A DNA stretch of 64,000 bases from an uncultured Eubacteriales bacterium (GCA_934476085.1 CAKSNE010000004.1:62001-126000), one strand, 5' to 3'. Numbered from the stretch's first letter, positions 34,053 to 43,220 are shown. The notes: generated by a model from the letters alone, not told the origin. Numbers and translations: made by a program.

Positions 34053-36257
34053 CTACCTGGTCGCTATTTCTTTAAAGATATTTTCAACGAATGAATACAT
34101 TTGTTGAATTAAAGCCATAAAGAGTATTGCTAAGAATACTATAAGAATCATAACAACAAGTGTTACAACAATTTCTATAATCGCCATGCCTAAAGAATAA
34201 TCATGAACTCTCATATTTGAAAAGAATATCAAACCGATTACCCAAATAAGTGCAATTGAAACGAATACTGAATAGAAGTCGCCTTCTTCAAGTACCATAA
34301 CGTTTGATAAAATAATCGCTATCGGATACAAGAACAAGATTGGTGTTAAAGAGTAACAAGCCGACATATAAATCGCTTTAAAGTTACCTTCACCCGCCAT
34401 AAGAGATGTTACACACCAGTTACAAACCGAGAATAACAATACCGGAACACAAATCTTTGCAAATTCCGCAAAGATATTAACATCTTCTGCATTAGCATTA
34501 AATACAAAGCCTGTAAATCTTGCTTGTAACAAACTCATAATTGAAACAGCTATAAGAATAATTGTTGCTGCCGGAACTGAGCCTTTATTCTCTCTGGAAA
34601 GTATCCAACCTGAATGTAACGGTCTAACCATTACCTTTTTAGAGAATTTAATTTTTGCCCAAAGAGAATTTTCATCAACTTCTTTTTTATGGTTTTTACG
34701 CCATTTTTTAAAGATTATCAACAAGATTACAAATACAGCAATAACTGCAACTGCAGCTGTAAAGTAATTATTAATATACTCTTGACGTTGATATTTATAA
34801 GCCTTTGAATAGTTTTCTTGGTCTTTAATCTCTTTAAAGTACTTCATAGCAGTCTGCCAATCACCATCACGGTAATAAACTTTTGCTATGTTCTGTTTAG
34901 CAGCTACTGAGTTGTTGTTCAAAGTAAGAACTTCATTCCAAATAGTCATTTCTTCATCATATTTATCTTCTTCATGAAGTTTTGAAGCTTCAATGATTTT
35001 CTCAGCATAAGAAGTCATTGAATAAGTGTTAATACAATGAAGCTCTGAATCAAGAACCAAACACTGATTATTTAACCATTCAATTGCAACAGGTACATCA
35101 AGGTTACCTTCAATATATGTTACATGGTCGTCATCAGGGTCATCGGCAACAGTACCAAATTCAAAAAGGTTTACGCCATCTACATTATAGAAGAACACTT
35201 TACCTCTTAAAGAATCGAGTACAGCATAGTTGCCGTAATCAAGTGATTTAATATCAACAAGCTTTGAAGGACCTTCTAAAGTAGATCTCCAAGAAGCGTC
35301 TGTATCACCATAAGGTAAATTGTCGCCTGCAGTTCTAAGTACATCAGTACCTTTAGCATTTAATCTTGAAACACAATTAATATCACTGTAAGTTGATTTT
35401 GCAAATGTGCTGTTTGTTACAAAGATAAATCCTTCATCATCAATTTCAATACCACTATATTCAGTAGGTACGAAATCTTCCATTGAAGAACGTTGTGCCT
35501 CTGTACTGATAGCTCTCCACAAAAGTTCGATTGGGTTATAAGTTACAGCAGGAGCACCGATACACTGAACAAATCCGCCGTCAGAATCAAGCTCCATAAT
35601 ACCCATTGTAAATCCTTGAGACAATACAAAAATTCTGCCGTAATTATCAACAACTATTTTCTTAGGTTGAAAAGAAAAATCATTAGGTAAAATTTCGCTT
35701 TTAATACCGCTAATTACTAATTGTTGTTCAAAATTAGGATTTAACTTAATTACACGGCCCGAAGATCCGTCATCATGAATATCTTCTTTAACGCTTATAT
35801 CTGAATTATCAGGTGTTGCACCGTTTAAGTCACATATAAATAAGTTGCCGTCTTTATCAATAAAAGTGCTTGTGATACTACCGAAACGATCATTAAATGT
35901 TTTTGTAGTACCGTCTTCAAGCTTAATAGTATGTTTAAAGCTTTTGATTACGCTGTTAAAAGTGTAATCTTTATTAAGAACAAGTACCATACCCAATTCA
36001 TTTTCGTCATTACCTGATATATAAATCAAGTCATTTTTAACGCAAATGTCATTAGGTGTCAACATACCTACTTTTTTGCCATTGCTGTCTTTCATATTAA
36101 CAAGGTCATACTGCTTATCAAAATAGAAAGAGTCAGGAGCCTCGTAATCTTTACCGTTATTATCATAAACATAAGATTTATATGAGGAGGCAGCGTTTGC
36201 ACTAAACCCGAATAAGGTTACAAGTACAAGAATAAAAACTATAATTTTCTTTTTCAC
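34053..36257 (-). CDS. Membrane protein: NHL-type propeller, TPR-like helices and Yip1 domain
   Basis: 734 aa from a GTG at 36257 (GGAGG seven bases upstream). Signal peptide (1-22), then a large external region with propeller repeats (ICVKNDLIYISGNDENELG, FIDKDGNLFICDLNG, KIVVDNYGRIFVLSQG, GIEIDDEGFIFVTNS; about 40-425), a short helical TPR-like stretch (EEMTIWNEVLTLNNNSVAAKQ and YYRDGDWQTAMKYFKEI, about 425-490), a membrane helix near 500-520, and a C-terminal multi-helix Yip1-like domain (about 555-734). It lies between the two permease pairs. A role in sensing or organising transport is possible; no enzymatic motif is visible. Confidence 0.7.
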   Translation of the reverse strand: MKKKIIVFILVLVTLFGFSANAASSYKSYVYDNNGKDYEAPDSFYFDKQYDLVNMKDSNGKKVGMLTPNDICVKNDLIYISGNDENELGMVLVLNKDYTFNSVIKSFKHTIKLEDGTTKTFNDRFGSITSTFIDKDGNLFICDLNGATPDNSDISVKEDIHDDGSSGRVIKLNPNFEQQLVISGIKSEILPNDFSFQPKKIVVDNYGRIFVLSQGFTMGIMELDSDGGFVQCIGAPAVTYNPIELLWRAISTEAQRSSMEDFVPTEYSGIEIDDEGFIFVTNSTFAKSTYSDINCVSRLNAKGTDVLRTAGDNLPYGDTDASWRSTLEGPSKLVDIKSLDYGNYAVLDSLRGKVFFYNVDGVNLFEFGTVADDPDDDHVTYIEGNLDVPVAIEWLNNQCLVLDSELHCINTYSMTSYAEKIIEASKLHEEDKYDEEMTIWNEVLTLNNNSVAAKQNIAKVYYRDGDWQTAMKYFKEIKDQENYSKAYKYQRQEYINNYFTAAVAVIAVFVILLIIFKKWRKNHKKEVDENSLWAKIKFSKKVMVRPLHSGWILSRENKGSVPAATIILIAVSIMSLLQARFTGFVFNANAEDVNIFAEFAKICVPVLLFSVCNWCVTSLMAGEGNFKAIYMSACYSLTPILFLYPIAIILSNVMVLEEGDFYSVFVSIALIWVIGLIFFSNMRVHDYSLGMAIIEIVVTLVVMILIVFLAILFMALIQQMYSFVENIFKEIATR

Positions 36258-36275
36258 TTGTTATCCTCCCCTTTC

Positions 36276-37181
36276 TTATTCTTTAATACCTGATGAAGCC
36301 ATTGTATCAAGAATCTGTGTTTGTGAAAGAATGAATATGATAAGCGGCGGCAAAATCATAATAAGTGAAATTGCGGCTGCAGAACCTGTACGAGCAATAC
36401 CGCCGGCAGCGATTTGAGAAAGAGCATACTGCAACGGTTTTTTCGCCTCAGTAAACACAGTAGTTGATGCTGTGATACCCCACATTGATTGAACAGATGT
36501 CATAAGCATTGTCAACCAAGCCGGTTTTACAAGCGGCATTACAATTCCCGAGAAAATTTTCAATTCACTCGCACCGTCAATACGTGCAGCTTCAAGAAGA
36601 ACATTCGGAATTGAAGAAGCCATAAACTGCTTCATAAGGTAAAGTCCCATTGAACTACCTACATAAGGAATAATCATTACCCAATATGTATCAATCATTC
36701 CGAGCTTAGACTGAATAATATAGTTAGGAATGGTTGTTACAGCCGGTGTAAACATAAGGGACAATACGATTAACTTTGACATAAAGTTTCTTCCGGGGAA
36801 ATCTCTTTTCTCAAGTACATAAGCAGCAAGAGAAGCAAGAATTATATGGAAGAAAGTAGCAACAACTGTTACGAAAACAGTGTTAAAAATATATCTTGAA
36901 AAAGGTACCCAAGAAGAACTCATAAGAGTTGAGATACTCTTAAAGTTAGAAAGAGTAGGATTTCTAAAAAGAAGTCTTGGTGGGAAAAGGAACAACTCAT
37001 CCATTGGTTTAAACGCATTACAAAATACATAAAGCATTGGAATGAACATTATAAAACCAATTGCACACAAGAACAAGAAGTTGGCAATAATACCGCCACG
37101 GCTTCTCGCCGGGCCCGGATTAAATTTCTTTTTGTTTGCCTTAAGTTTTTTAAGGTCAACAGTTTTTGTTGCAGATGCCAT
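36276..37181 (-). CDS. Carbohydrate ABC transporter permease, MalG-type (pair 1)
   Basis: 301 aa, six helices. The EAA loop LEAARIDGASELKIFSGIVMP lies near residue 200, the most canonical of the four permeases here. The N-terminus (about 1-30) is lysine-rich (KKLKANKKKFNPG). It is directly downstream of the MalF-type partner (1 bp gap) and followed by the propeller/Yip1 gene. Confidence 0.91.
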   Translation of the reverse strand: MASATKTVDLKKLKANKKKFNPGPARSRGGIIANFLFLCAIGFIMFIPMLYVFCNAFKPMDELFLFPPRLLFRNPTLSNFKSISTLMSSSWVPFSRYIFNTVFVTVVATFFHIILASLAAYVLEKRDFPGRNFMSKLIVLSLMFTPAVTTIPNYIIQSKLGMIDTYWVMIIPYVGSSMGLYLMKQFMASSIPNVLLEAARIDGASELKIFSGIVMPLVKPAWLTMLMTSVQSMWGITASTTVFTEAKKPLQYALSQIAAGGIARTGSAAAISLIMILPPLIIFILSQTQILDTMASSGIKE

Positions 37182-37182
37182 A

Positions 37183-38121
37183 TTACTGTCCCACCTTTCT
37201 TAAAGCTCTTTGGATAATTTCGTTTGAAGCAACCATTAATGCAAATAAAACAGTAGCGATTGCACAAGCATAACCCATTTCAAAACGAACTCCACCGTAG
37301 TCATCGATATGGTTAAGAATTGTATGAACAGCATAGTCTGTACTTGGATTACCAAACAATGCGGTAGTAACAGCACCTACTGAGAATGCCTGAGTAATAC
37401 TCATAACGGCTGAGAACATCAACTGTGGTAACATACTAGGTAATGTAATGAACCAAAGTTCTTGCCAGCGGTTTCTGATACCTTCAACATAGCCTGCTTC
37501 ATATTGTGAACGGTCAATTGTTCTGAAACCTGCAACGTTTGACAAGAAGCCGGTACCAAGCGACATCCAAATTACAACCAGCATACAAATCCAAATCATA
37601 TAATCCGTATCCGTCATAAACTGAATCGGTTCATCTATCAGTCCGATGTTAAGCAACATACCGTTTACCCAACCATATGCGTCACCTGAGAACATAATAG
37701 TAAAGATTGTATAAGCCGCACCTGAAATTGAAGGTGCGTAAAGAACTGTTACCATTACTGCACGGGTTTTTGGACCAAGCTCATTAATAAGCCAAGAGAA
37801 CAAAACGCACATTAAGTAACCGACAGGACCGGTGATTACCGCAATGGTCAATGTATTCTTAACCGCAGTTATGAATACATCGTCATTACCGATAAGCTGT
37901 CTGTAGTTTTCGAGTCCGATAAAATGCGGAAGCTCAAGTACATTATAATAAGTAAAACTTAAAACGATTGATGCTAATACAGGAAGAATAGTAAAACAGA
38001 AGAAGATAATTCCGTAAGGAGCCATATATAAATAGCAATCCCAGTTATTCTGAAACTTCTTTTTAAGAAGCTTTCTGTCAGTAGCTTTAATCTCTTTAGT
38101 TAATGCAGATGAATTAGCCAT
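37183..38121 (-). CDS. Carbohydrate ABC transporter permease, MalF-type (pair 1)
   Basis: 312 aa. Six helices with the EAA loop YEAGYVEGIRNRWQELWFITL near residue 215; the loop has Gly-Ile-Arg in place of the common Gly-Ala-Ser, but the EAA...G core is kept. It lies 14 bp after the solute-binding protein gene, the usual order binding protein-MalF-MalG. The site GAGGGAG precedes the ATG. Confidence 0.91.
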   Translation of the reverse strand: MANSSALTKEIKATDRKLLKKKFQNNWDCYLYMAPYGIIFFCFTILPVLASIVLSFTYYNVLELPHFIGLENYRQLIGNDDVFITAVKNTLTIAVITGPVGYLMCVLFSWLINELGPKTRAVMVTVLYAPSISGAAYTIFTIMFSGDAYGWVNGMLLNIGLIDEPIQFMTDTDYMIWICMLVVIWMSLGTGFLSNVAGFRTIDRSQYEAGYVEGIRNRWQELWFITLPSMLPQLMFSAVMSITQAFSVGAVTTALFGNPSTDYAVHTILNHIDDYGGVRFEMGYACAIATVLFALMVASNEIIQRALRKVGQ

Positions 38122-38135
38122 TATTATCTCCCTCC

Positions 38136-41100
38136 TTATTCTTTATCGTCTACCAATGGAAGACCAAACTCAGAACGTTTCTTTGTGATCTCGGCATTGA
38201 TAATATTTGAGTAATCATAAAGTGTATCTTTTGCATCTTTTTCTTTATAAATTACTTTTCTGAATGCGTTGTTAATATGTCTGTCAATGAAGTAGCTACC
38301 TGCGATCTGCGGAAGAGCTTGACCCCATGACAATTGTTCATTCAAGATAGCCTTTTCATCAGCTGACCAAGGTAATTGTTCAAAAGCAGCTGTGTTAGCA
38401 GTATTATAACGGGCAGAAGGACCGAGTACACACTCTAACTGGTTACCAAATGAAGATTGAGTATTAGTTGACAACCACCATTTTAAGAACTTCCAAGAAA
38501 GTTCATAGTTTACATTGTCAGCCAAAATAAATGAACAGTTATTTGTAATTGCTGAAGAATGGTCAATATATTTTCTTCCCTGGCTGTCAACTCTTTCAGT
38601 ACCCGGAAGAAGTGTATAACCCCATCTGCCGTTAATTTCCGGAGCAGATACAGCAAGTGTATTATATAATGTAAACGAATCAATACCGAGTGGCATTTCA
38701 CCTGTTCTGAAACGGTTTTTAAAGTCGTATGTTACAGGTAAACCATAGTTTACATAGAAGTTAGTCCATTGTTTGAATGCTTTAGTAGCTTGATCTGTTT
38801 GTAAAGCTGTACTTCTGTAATCAGCAGTAAACATATCGCCGCCTAACTGACGAAGCATTGTATAGAACATATTAGTACCGCCGTTAGTAACTTGTGTACT
38901 GGTTGGCATACCAAACTCAAGATTCTTTTTATTTAAAGCTGTGATAGTAGAGATTAATTCGCCCCATGTTTTAGGAATTGAAATACCTTCGGCAGCAAGG
39001 ACATCAGTACGATAGAACATAACCTGGAAGTCCTGTTTTTCTGGTAAAGCATAAAGACCGGTGTCTTCTTCTTTACCATGACCTTTACGGTCAAAATAGA
39101 ATGGATTTAATGCTTCTGAATAGAATTGACTTATAACATCATTATAAGATAAATCCCAATCGCTTCCTTCTGTGCCTTTATCATCTTTAAAATTCTTTAG
39201 ATCATAAATAGCGTTACGAAGTGCAAAGTTTACAGGCTCAGTAGTTGCCTGGTCGATAACAACATCAGGTCCGATACCAGCAACAGTAGCAGGAAGAACC
39301 GCACCTACATTTACAAGCTCAAGGTTAACTTGGTTACCTGTTTCAGCAGTATATGAGTTGTTGATCAATTGACGAAGAATTTGGAATTGGTCACGACCGG
39401 TTGCCATCCAAACAGTAATAGTACTGCTGTCTGAATCGTCAATCTCTTTATCATTACCGATTGCATTGTAATCTACAACGAAAGAAGAGATAAATCTGTT
39501 AATGCTATAACCGAGACTTGAGAAGAAACCGACTTCAGGATCTTTAATTTCAGAATCAGGTTGTGAAAGTGAAATATAATCTATCTCAAGCGGAGTATAA
39601 GACGCTGAATTGAGCCATGTACCTAAAGAACCTACATTTGTTTTAAAGTAAGAAAGTTCTTTACCGATTGTATCAGGATCTTCACTCATCTTAGTCATCT
39701 GACGAATAAGAGTATCAAGTGTTGAAAGACCTGAGCTTGACTCGCCGGTATATTCTTTAATACCATCAACTATTTTCTGTAAAGTTTCTGCACATTTGCC
39801 CAATGCTTTAATATCATCAGGAATAAGCTCATCTAACTGATAGTCACGATTTGCATCAGGCTCTGTATTTGTAATCTTAATAATCTGACGATAAATTTCG
39901 TTAATATTATTAAGAGTTTCATTTGTCATATTAAGGTATTTACCCATTTTAGAAAGGGTAGTTTCAAGAGTAATTGTATCTCCTGCTTTTAAATATACCA
40001 AACATTCTGAACCGTCAGCTTTTTGTGGAGAATATATTGCCCAATCGGTTGTATAGTTAAACTCAAGTGCTTTAGCTTCAGCAAAAGGAATTTCACCATT
40101 AATATAAAGTTTTCTAGGTGAGCGCATACCATCATTAGTATTTTGACGATATTTGAAGTTCAAAGAATAAAGACCTTCCTTAACATCATCGCCAACAGTC
40201 CAAGTAATAGCCTGTTGCATATACTGCCAGTTGGTACCGCCGATCATATTAACTGATTGAGTATAAGCAGAAGTTTTTTCGCCATAAGTTGAAGTTGAAG
40301 CGGTTGAAACATCAGCTGAAGGATAAAGTGTTTTATCAGATTTTAATGTAGCAGCTTCACCTTCAATGAATTTTTCATCGCCTTCATACTTTTTAGCACC
40401 GTCATATTGTTTTATATATGTATCATAGCTTTGAACATCTTTAATCGGAACAAGTTCAATGCTACCGATAACAACAGGCTCTTTAACTGACTCTAAAGTA
40501 ATTGTGTTGTCGCCTTTTTGGAAAGCAAATTCAAGAGGATCAGTATAGAAACCTAAATAATCATAAAAATACTGACTCTTCCAACCTAATACTTCTTTTT
40601 GGTCAGGTCTTAACTCGTTACCGAGATAATCCTTTTTAAAGCCTTCTTTGCCGTCTTTATCTTTTGTAAGAACATCAACAAAGTTTCTTGTAAAAGTACA
40701 TTCGGCTGCATTAGAAAACGGAGTAACACCGTTTATCTTAAGTTCTCTAACAATGTTAATATCTTTACCAGTAACGGTATGATATTTTAAAACAACATTG
40801 TATTTGCCGGCTTTTTTCAAGGTGAATTTAAACTGAGCAGTACCTGTCTCACCGGTGTAAACTACCTTTTTATAATTCTCACCGTTTTCAGAAGGATACT
40901 TCTCGCCATTTTCAACCTTTACGCCTCCCGACTCTTCAACAAGATTAGACGCATTAATAACAACGTTATCTTGTCCGTCAGGAATATCGGCATTTTTGTT
41001 TAAATAATCTTCGTAAGTATCAAGTTCGTTATAGGTAACATTACCCGAAACGGCGATACTTGTCTGATTTTTGTCGTAGCCTGATTCTGCTGCTGCCTGT

Positions 41101-41189
41101 GAAACATCATCAGTTACGGCAAATGCGCTTACGCTAAAACATGAAACTGCGACAAGCGCTGCTAAAACGATTGAAATAATCTTAGCCAT
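38136..41189 (-). CDS. Sugar ABC solute-binding protein fused to carbohydrate-binding-like modules
   Basis: 1017 aa from the ATG at 41189 (AGGAG eight bases upstream); a TTG two codons earlier is too close to the site. A signal sequence ends SVSAFA; a Cys follows AVS but with Ala at -3 it is not a clear lipobox. Residues about 60-250 and 290-400 are beta-sandwich modules typical of CBM6/CBM35 (QFKFTLKKAGKYNVVLKYHT, IELVPI). A helical linker follows, and then from about 585 a family-1 solute-binding fold (TITVWMATGRDQFQILRQL, GIGPDVVIDQATTEP, LPEKQDFQVMFYRTDVLAAE). A sugar-binding module fused to a transport receptor suggests capture of a polymer or its fragments. First gene of the operon. Confidence 0.82.
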   Translation of the reverse strand: MAKIISIVLAALVAVSCFSVSAFAVTDDVSQAAAESGYDKNQTSIAVSGNVTYNELDTYEDYLNKNADIPDGQDNVVINASNLVEESGGVKVENGEKYPSENGENYKKVVYTGETGTAQFKFTLKKAGKYNVVLKYHTVTGKDINIVRELKINGVTPFSNAAECTFTRNFVDVLTKDKDGKEGFKKDYLGNELRPDQKEVLGWKSQYFYDYLGFYTDPLEFAFQKGDNTITLESVKEPVVIGSIELVPIKDVQSYDTYIKQYDGAKKYEGDEKFIEGEAATLKSDKTLYPSADVSTASTSTYGEKTSAYTQSVNMIGGTNWQYMQQAITWTVGDDVKEGLYSLNFKYRQNTNDGMRSPRKLYINGEIPFAEAKALEFNYTTDWAIYSPQKADGSECLVYLKAGDTITLETTLSKMGKYLNMTNETLNNINEIYRQIIKITNTEPDANRDYQLDELIPDDIKALGKCAETLQKIVDGIKEYTGESSSGLSTLDTLIRQMTKMSEDPDTIGKELSYFKTNVGSLGTWLNSASYTPLEIDYISLSQPDSEIKDPEVGFFSSLGYSINRFISSFVVDYNAIGNDKEIDDSDSSTITVWMATGRDQFQILRQLINNSYTAETGNQVNLELVNVGAVLPATVAGIGPDVVIDQATTEPVNFALRNAIYDLKNFKDDKGTEGSDWDLSYNDVISQFYSEALNPFYFDRKGHGKEEDTGLYALPEKQDFQVMFYRTDVLAAEGISIPKTWGELISTITALNKKNLEFGMPTSTQVTNGGTNMFYTMLRQLGGDMFTADYRSTALQTDQATKAFKQWTNFYVNYGLPVTYDFKNRFRTGEMPLGIDSFTLYNTLAVSAPEINGRWGYTLLPGTERVDSQGRKYIDHSSAITNNCSFILADNVNYELSWKFLKWWLSTNTQSSFGNQLECVLGPSARYNTANTAAFEQLPWSADEKAILNEQLSWGQALPQIAGSYFIDRHINNAFRKVIYKEKDAKDTLYDYSNIINAEITKKRSEFGLPLVDDKE

Positions 41190-41353
41190 CACCAATTCTC
41201 CTAATAATCATTTTTATCCGAAAATTCGGATAGATTTTCTATTTCCTAAATACTCCATTAATAATATTCTTTTTGTAAACAAAATATGAACAAGCCCTAT
41301 GTATATAACACTGATACACAGATTGTTCAGCACCTTGTACAGAAAGATGTGTT

Positions 41354-41380
41354 TTCATTTGTGCAAATTGCACAAATGAA
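41354..41380. promoter_or_regulatory. 27-bp perfect palindrome, candidate operator of the sugar operon
   Basis: Arms TTCATTTGTGCAA, one central base, exact complement. It lies about 25-50 bases downstream of the predicted transcription start, where a bound repressor would block RNA polymerase. LacI-type regulators favour palindromes of this kind; no LacI-family regulator is in the window. Confidence 0.7.
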
Positions 41381-41411
41381 TAGAGATATTTATTCAATGA
41401 TGTCTAATATT

Positions 41412-41440
41412 ATCATATATAAAAGGCTGTTTCTTGTTAA
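41412..41440 (-). promoter_or_regulatory. Predicted promoter of the sugar ABC/DUF5696 operon
   Basis: Minus strand: TTAACA, 17-base spacer, TATGAT; predicted start near 41405, giving a leader of about 215 nt before the ATG at 41189. Confidence 0.6.
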
Positions 41441-41602
41441 TTTGTGATATTTTGTTGTTAAAACTAACATAATTTAATTTGAAGAATTTTGTCGAAAAGC
41501 TGCTCAAATCTTAAGTTATTAAAAAAACTTAATAATTTTTTAAACCTTTTTTCTTAAAAACATAAAATTTTCTAAGCTGTTACAAACATATTTAATAACT
41601 CT

Positions 41603-41621
41603 TTTGTGCAATTTGCATATA
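41603..41621. promoter_or_regulatory. Second copy of the operator-like sequence
   Basis: TTTGTGCAATTTGCATATA matches the palindrome core at 41358-41376 at 16 of 19 positions. The centres are about 245 bp apart, so a tetramer could loop the DNA between them (inference). Confidence 0.4.
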
Positions 41622-41659
41622 TATTATTGCGTTAATACTTTGTTAATTATTTTTTCTGC

Positions 41660-41688
41660 TTGACAAAAAATATCAATAGTTATATAAT
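41660..41688 (+). promoter_or_regulatory. Consensus promoter of tetR and the exporter genes
   Basis: TTGACA, 17-base spacer, TATAAT, perfect consensus, 45 bases before the tetR ATG. Confidence 0.88.
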
Positions 41689-41713
41689 ATATGATATATA
41701 ACAAATGATATTT
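41668..41713. promoter_or_regulatory. Inverted repeat covering the tetR promoter, likely TetR operator
   Basis: 46-bp imperfect palindrome: half AAATATCA...GTTATATA pairs with its mirror at 17 of 19 positions per arm around ATATATGA. It spans the -10 region and leads into the 5' end of the transcript, as expected for autorepression by a TetR dimer. Confidence 0.65.
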
Positions 41714-41732
41714 AAAAGGATGTGATAAAGTA

Positions 41733-42305
41733 ATGCCACCTATTCAAAGAATAACTGCTGAAAAAATAATAAATTCGGCTTTTGAAATTCTTAAAGAAAA
41801 AGGTATTGATTCAATAAATGCCCGTGCAATCGGAAAAGCACTCAACTGTTCAACTCAGCCTATTTTCTCTCAATTTAAAACAATGGAAGAACTAAAAGAA
41901 AAACTTATTAGAAAAGCTCGTGATTTATATAATGAATATATAAAGGAAGCCCTTTTAAAAGAAAAGCCGTTTAAAGCTTCGGGTTTAGCTTATATTAACT
42001 TTGCAAAAGATGAGCCACAGCTTTTTAAATTGCTGTTTATGAATGATAATAAAAACTCAACGCCATCGCCGAATGAATTTGATGAAAATCATAATGAAGT
42101 TTTAAATAAAGCAATGTCTTCTACCGGTTTTTCAAGTGATGACAGCGAAAAAATTTATTTTTACTTATGGATTTTTGTTCACGGAGTAGCAACTATGATA
42201 GCAACAAACACGGTAAAATTCACTGATGAACAGATAGATGATCTTCTTACTACTTCTTATCTTGCTATGAAAGATAGAATTAATAAAGAAAACAAGGAGG
42301 ATTAA
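41733..42305 (+). CDS. TetR-family transcriptional regulator
   Basis: 190 aa. N-terminal helix-turn-helix (about 9-50: KIINSAFEILKEKGIDSINAR and AIGKALNCSTQPIFSQFKTM) followed by a helical ligand-binding domain. It controls a three-gene unit with the ABC exporter genes 3 bp and beyond downstream; a large palindrome covers its promoter. The effector is not predictable from sequence. Confidence 0.92.
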   Translation: MPPIQRITAEKIINSAFEILKEKGIDSINARAIGKALNCSTQPIFSQFKTMEELKEKLIRKARDLYNEYIKEALLKEKPFKASGLAYINFAKDEPQLFKLLFMNDNKNSTPSPNEFDENHNEVLNKAMSSTGFSSDDSEKIYFYLWIFVHGVATMIATNTVKFTDEQIDDLLTTSYLAMKDRINKENKED

Positions 42306-42308
42306 GTT

Positions 42309-43220
42309 TTGAATATTATTGAAATTAAGCATTTAAAAAAGTCTTTTAAAGATGTAAAAGCAGTAAATGATATTTCATTTAAAGTTAAAACAGGTGAGCT
42401 TTTTGCCTTTTTAGGTGTAAACGGTGCAGGCAAAAGCACAACTATTTCAATAATTTGCGGTCAGCTTGAAAAAGATGCGGGCGAAATTAAAATTATAGGC
42501 GAAAATCCTGAAAAAAATATGGATAAAATAAAATCTCAAATCGGAGTTGTTTTTCAAAACTCATTGCTTGATAAACCGCTGACTGTTTATGACAACTTGC
42601 AAAACCGTGCCTCTCTTTACGGCATTTTAGGAAAAGATTTTGAAAATCGACTTTACGAATTATCCGAATTGCTCGATTTAAAAGATTTGCTTAAACGCCC
42701 TGTCGGTAAATTATCGGGCGGTCAAAGAAGAAGAATTGATATTGCAAGAGCCATTATTCATAAACCAAAAATTCTTATTCTTGATGAACCTACAACGGGA
42801 CTTGACCCACAAACCAGAAAAACTGTCTGGGATGTAATAGCTACGCTTCGTAAAAAAGAAAATATAACTGTATTTTTAACCACTCATTATATGGAAGAAG
42901 CCGCTGACGCTGATTATGTTGTAATTCTTGATTCAGGTAAAATTGTTGCCGAAGGAACACCGATTGAACTTAAAAATCAGTACACCGGCGACTTTATTAC
43001 ACTTTATAATACTAAAGAAGATTCTGTTAAAAAACTAAATGCTCCTTACGAAGCTTTAAAAAATTCTTATAAAGTTTCGGTTGCAAATACAAAAGCCGCT
43101 ACCGATTTAATAATTAGCCACCCTGATGTTTTTACAGATTATGAAATAGTAAAGGGTAAGATGGATGATGTTTTTCTTGCTGTTACCGGCAAAGCTCTTC
43201 ATGGAGGTGACGAAAAATAA
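42309..43220 (+). CDS. ABC exporter ATPase (ABC-2 type)
   Basis: 303 aa from a TTG at 42309 (GGAGG eight bases upstream). Walker A GVNGAGKST near residue 38, signature LSGGQRRRIDIARAI, Walker B LILDEPTTGLDPQT, His switch LTTHY. The C-terminal extension (about 220-303) is the kind found in drug or lipid exporters (DrrA-like). Partner permease follows with a 1-bp overlap. Confidence 0.94.
   Translation: MNIIEIKHLKKSFKDVKAVNDISFKVKTGELFAFLGVNGAGKSTTISIICGQLEKDAGEIKIIGENPEKNMDKIKSQIGVVFQNSLLDKPLTVYDNLQNRASLYGILGKDFENRLYELSELLDLKDLLKRPVGKLSGGQRRRIDIARAIIHKPKILILDEPTTGLDPQTRKTVWDVIATLRKKENITVFLTTHYMEEAADADYVVILDSGKIVAEGTPIELKNQYTGDFITLYNTKEDSVKKLNAPYEALKNSYKVSVANTKAATDLIISHPDVFTDYEIVKGKMDDVFLAVTGKALHGGDEK

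Larger units (their letters stand above)
41190..41732. other. Intergenic regulatory region between the sugar operon and the tetR gene
   Basis: About 540 bases with no gene. It holds the sugar-operon promoter, the 27-bp palindrome, a second similar site at 41603-41621, the tetR promoter and the tetR inverted repeat. The rest (about 41445-41600) is AT-rich with nothing recognisable. Confidence 0.75.
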
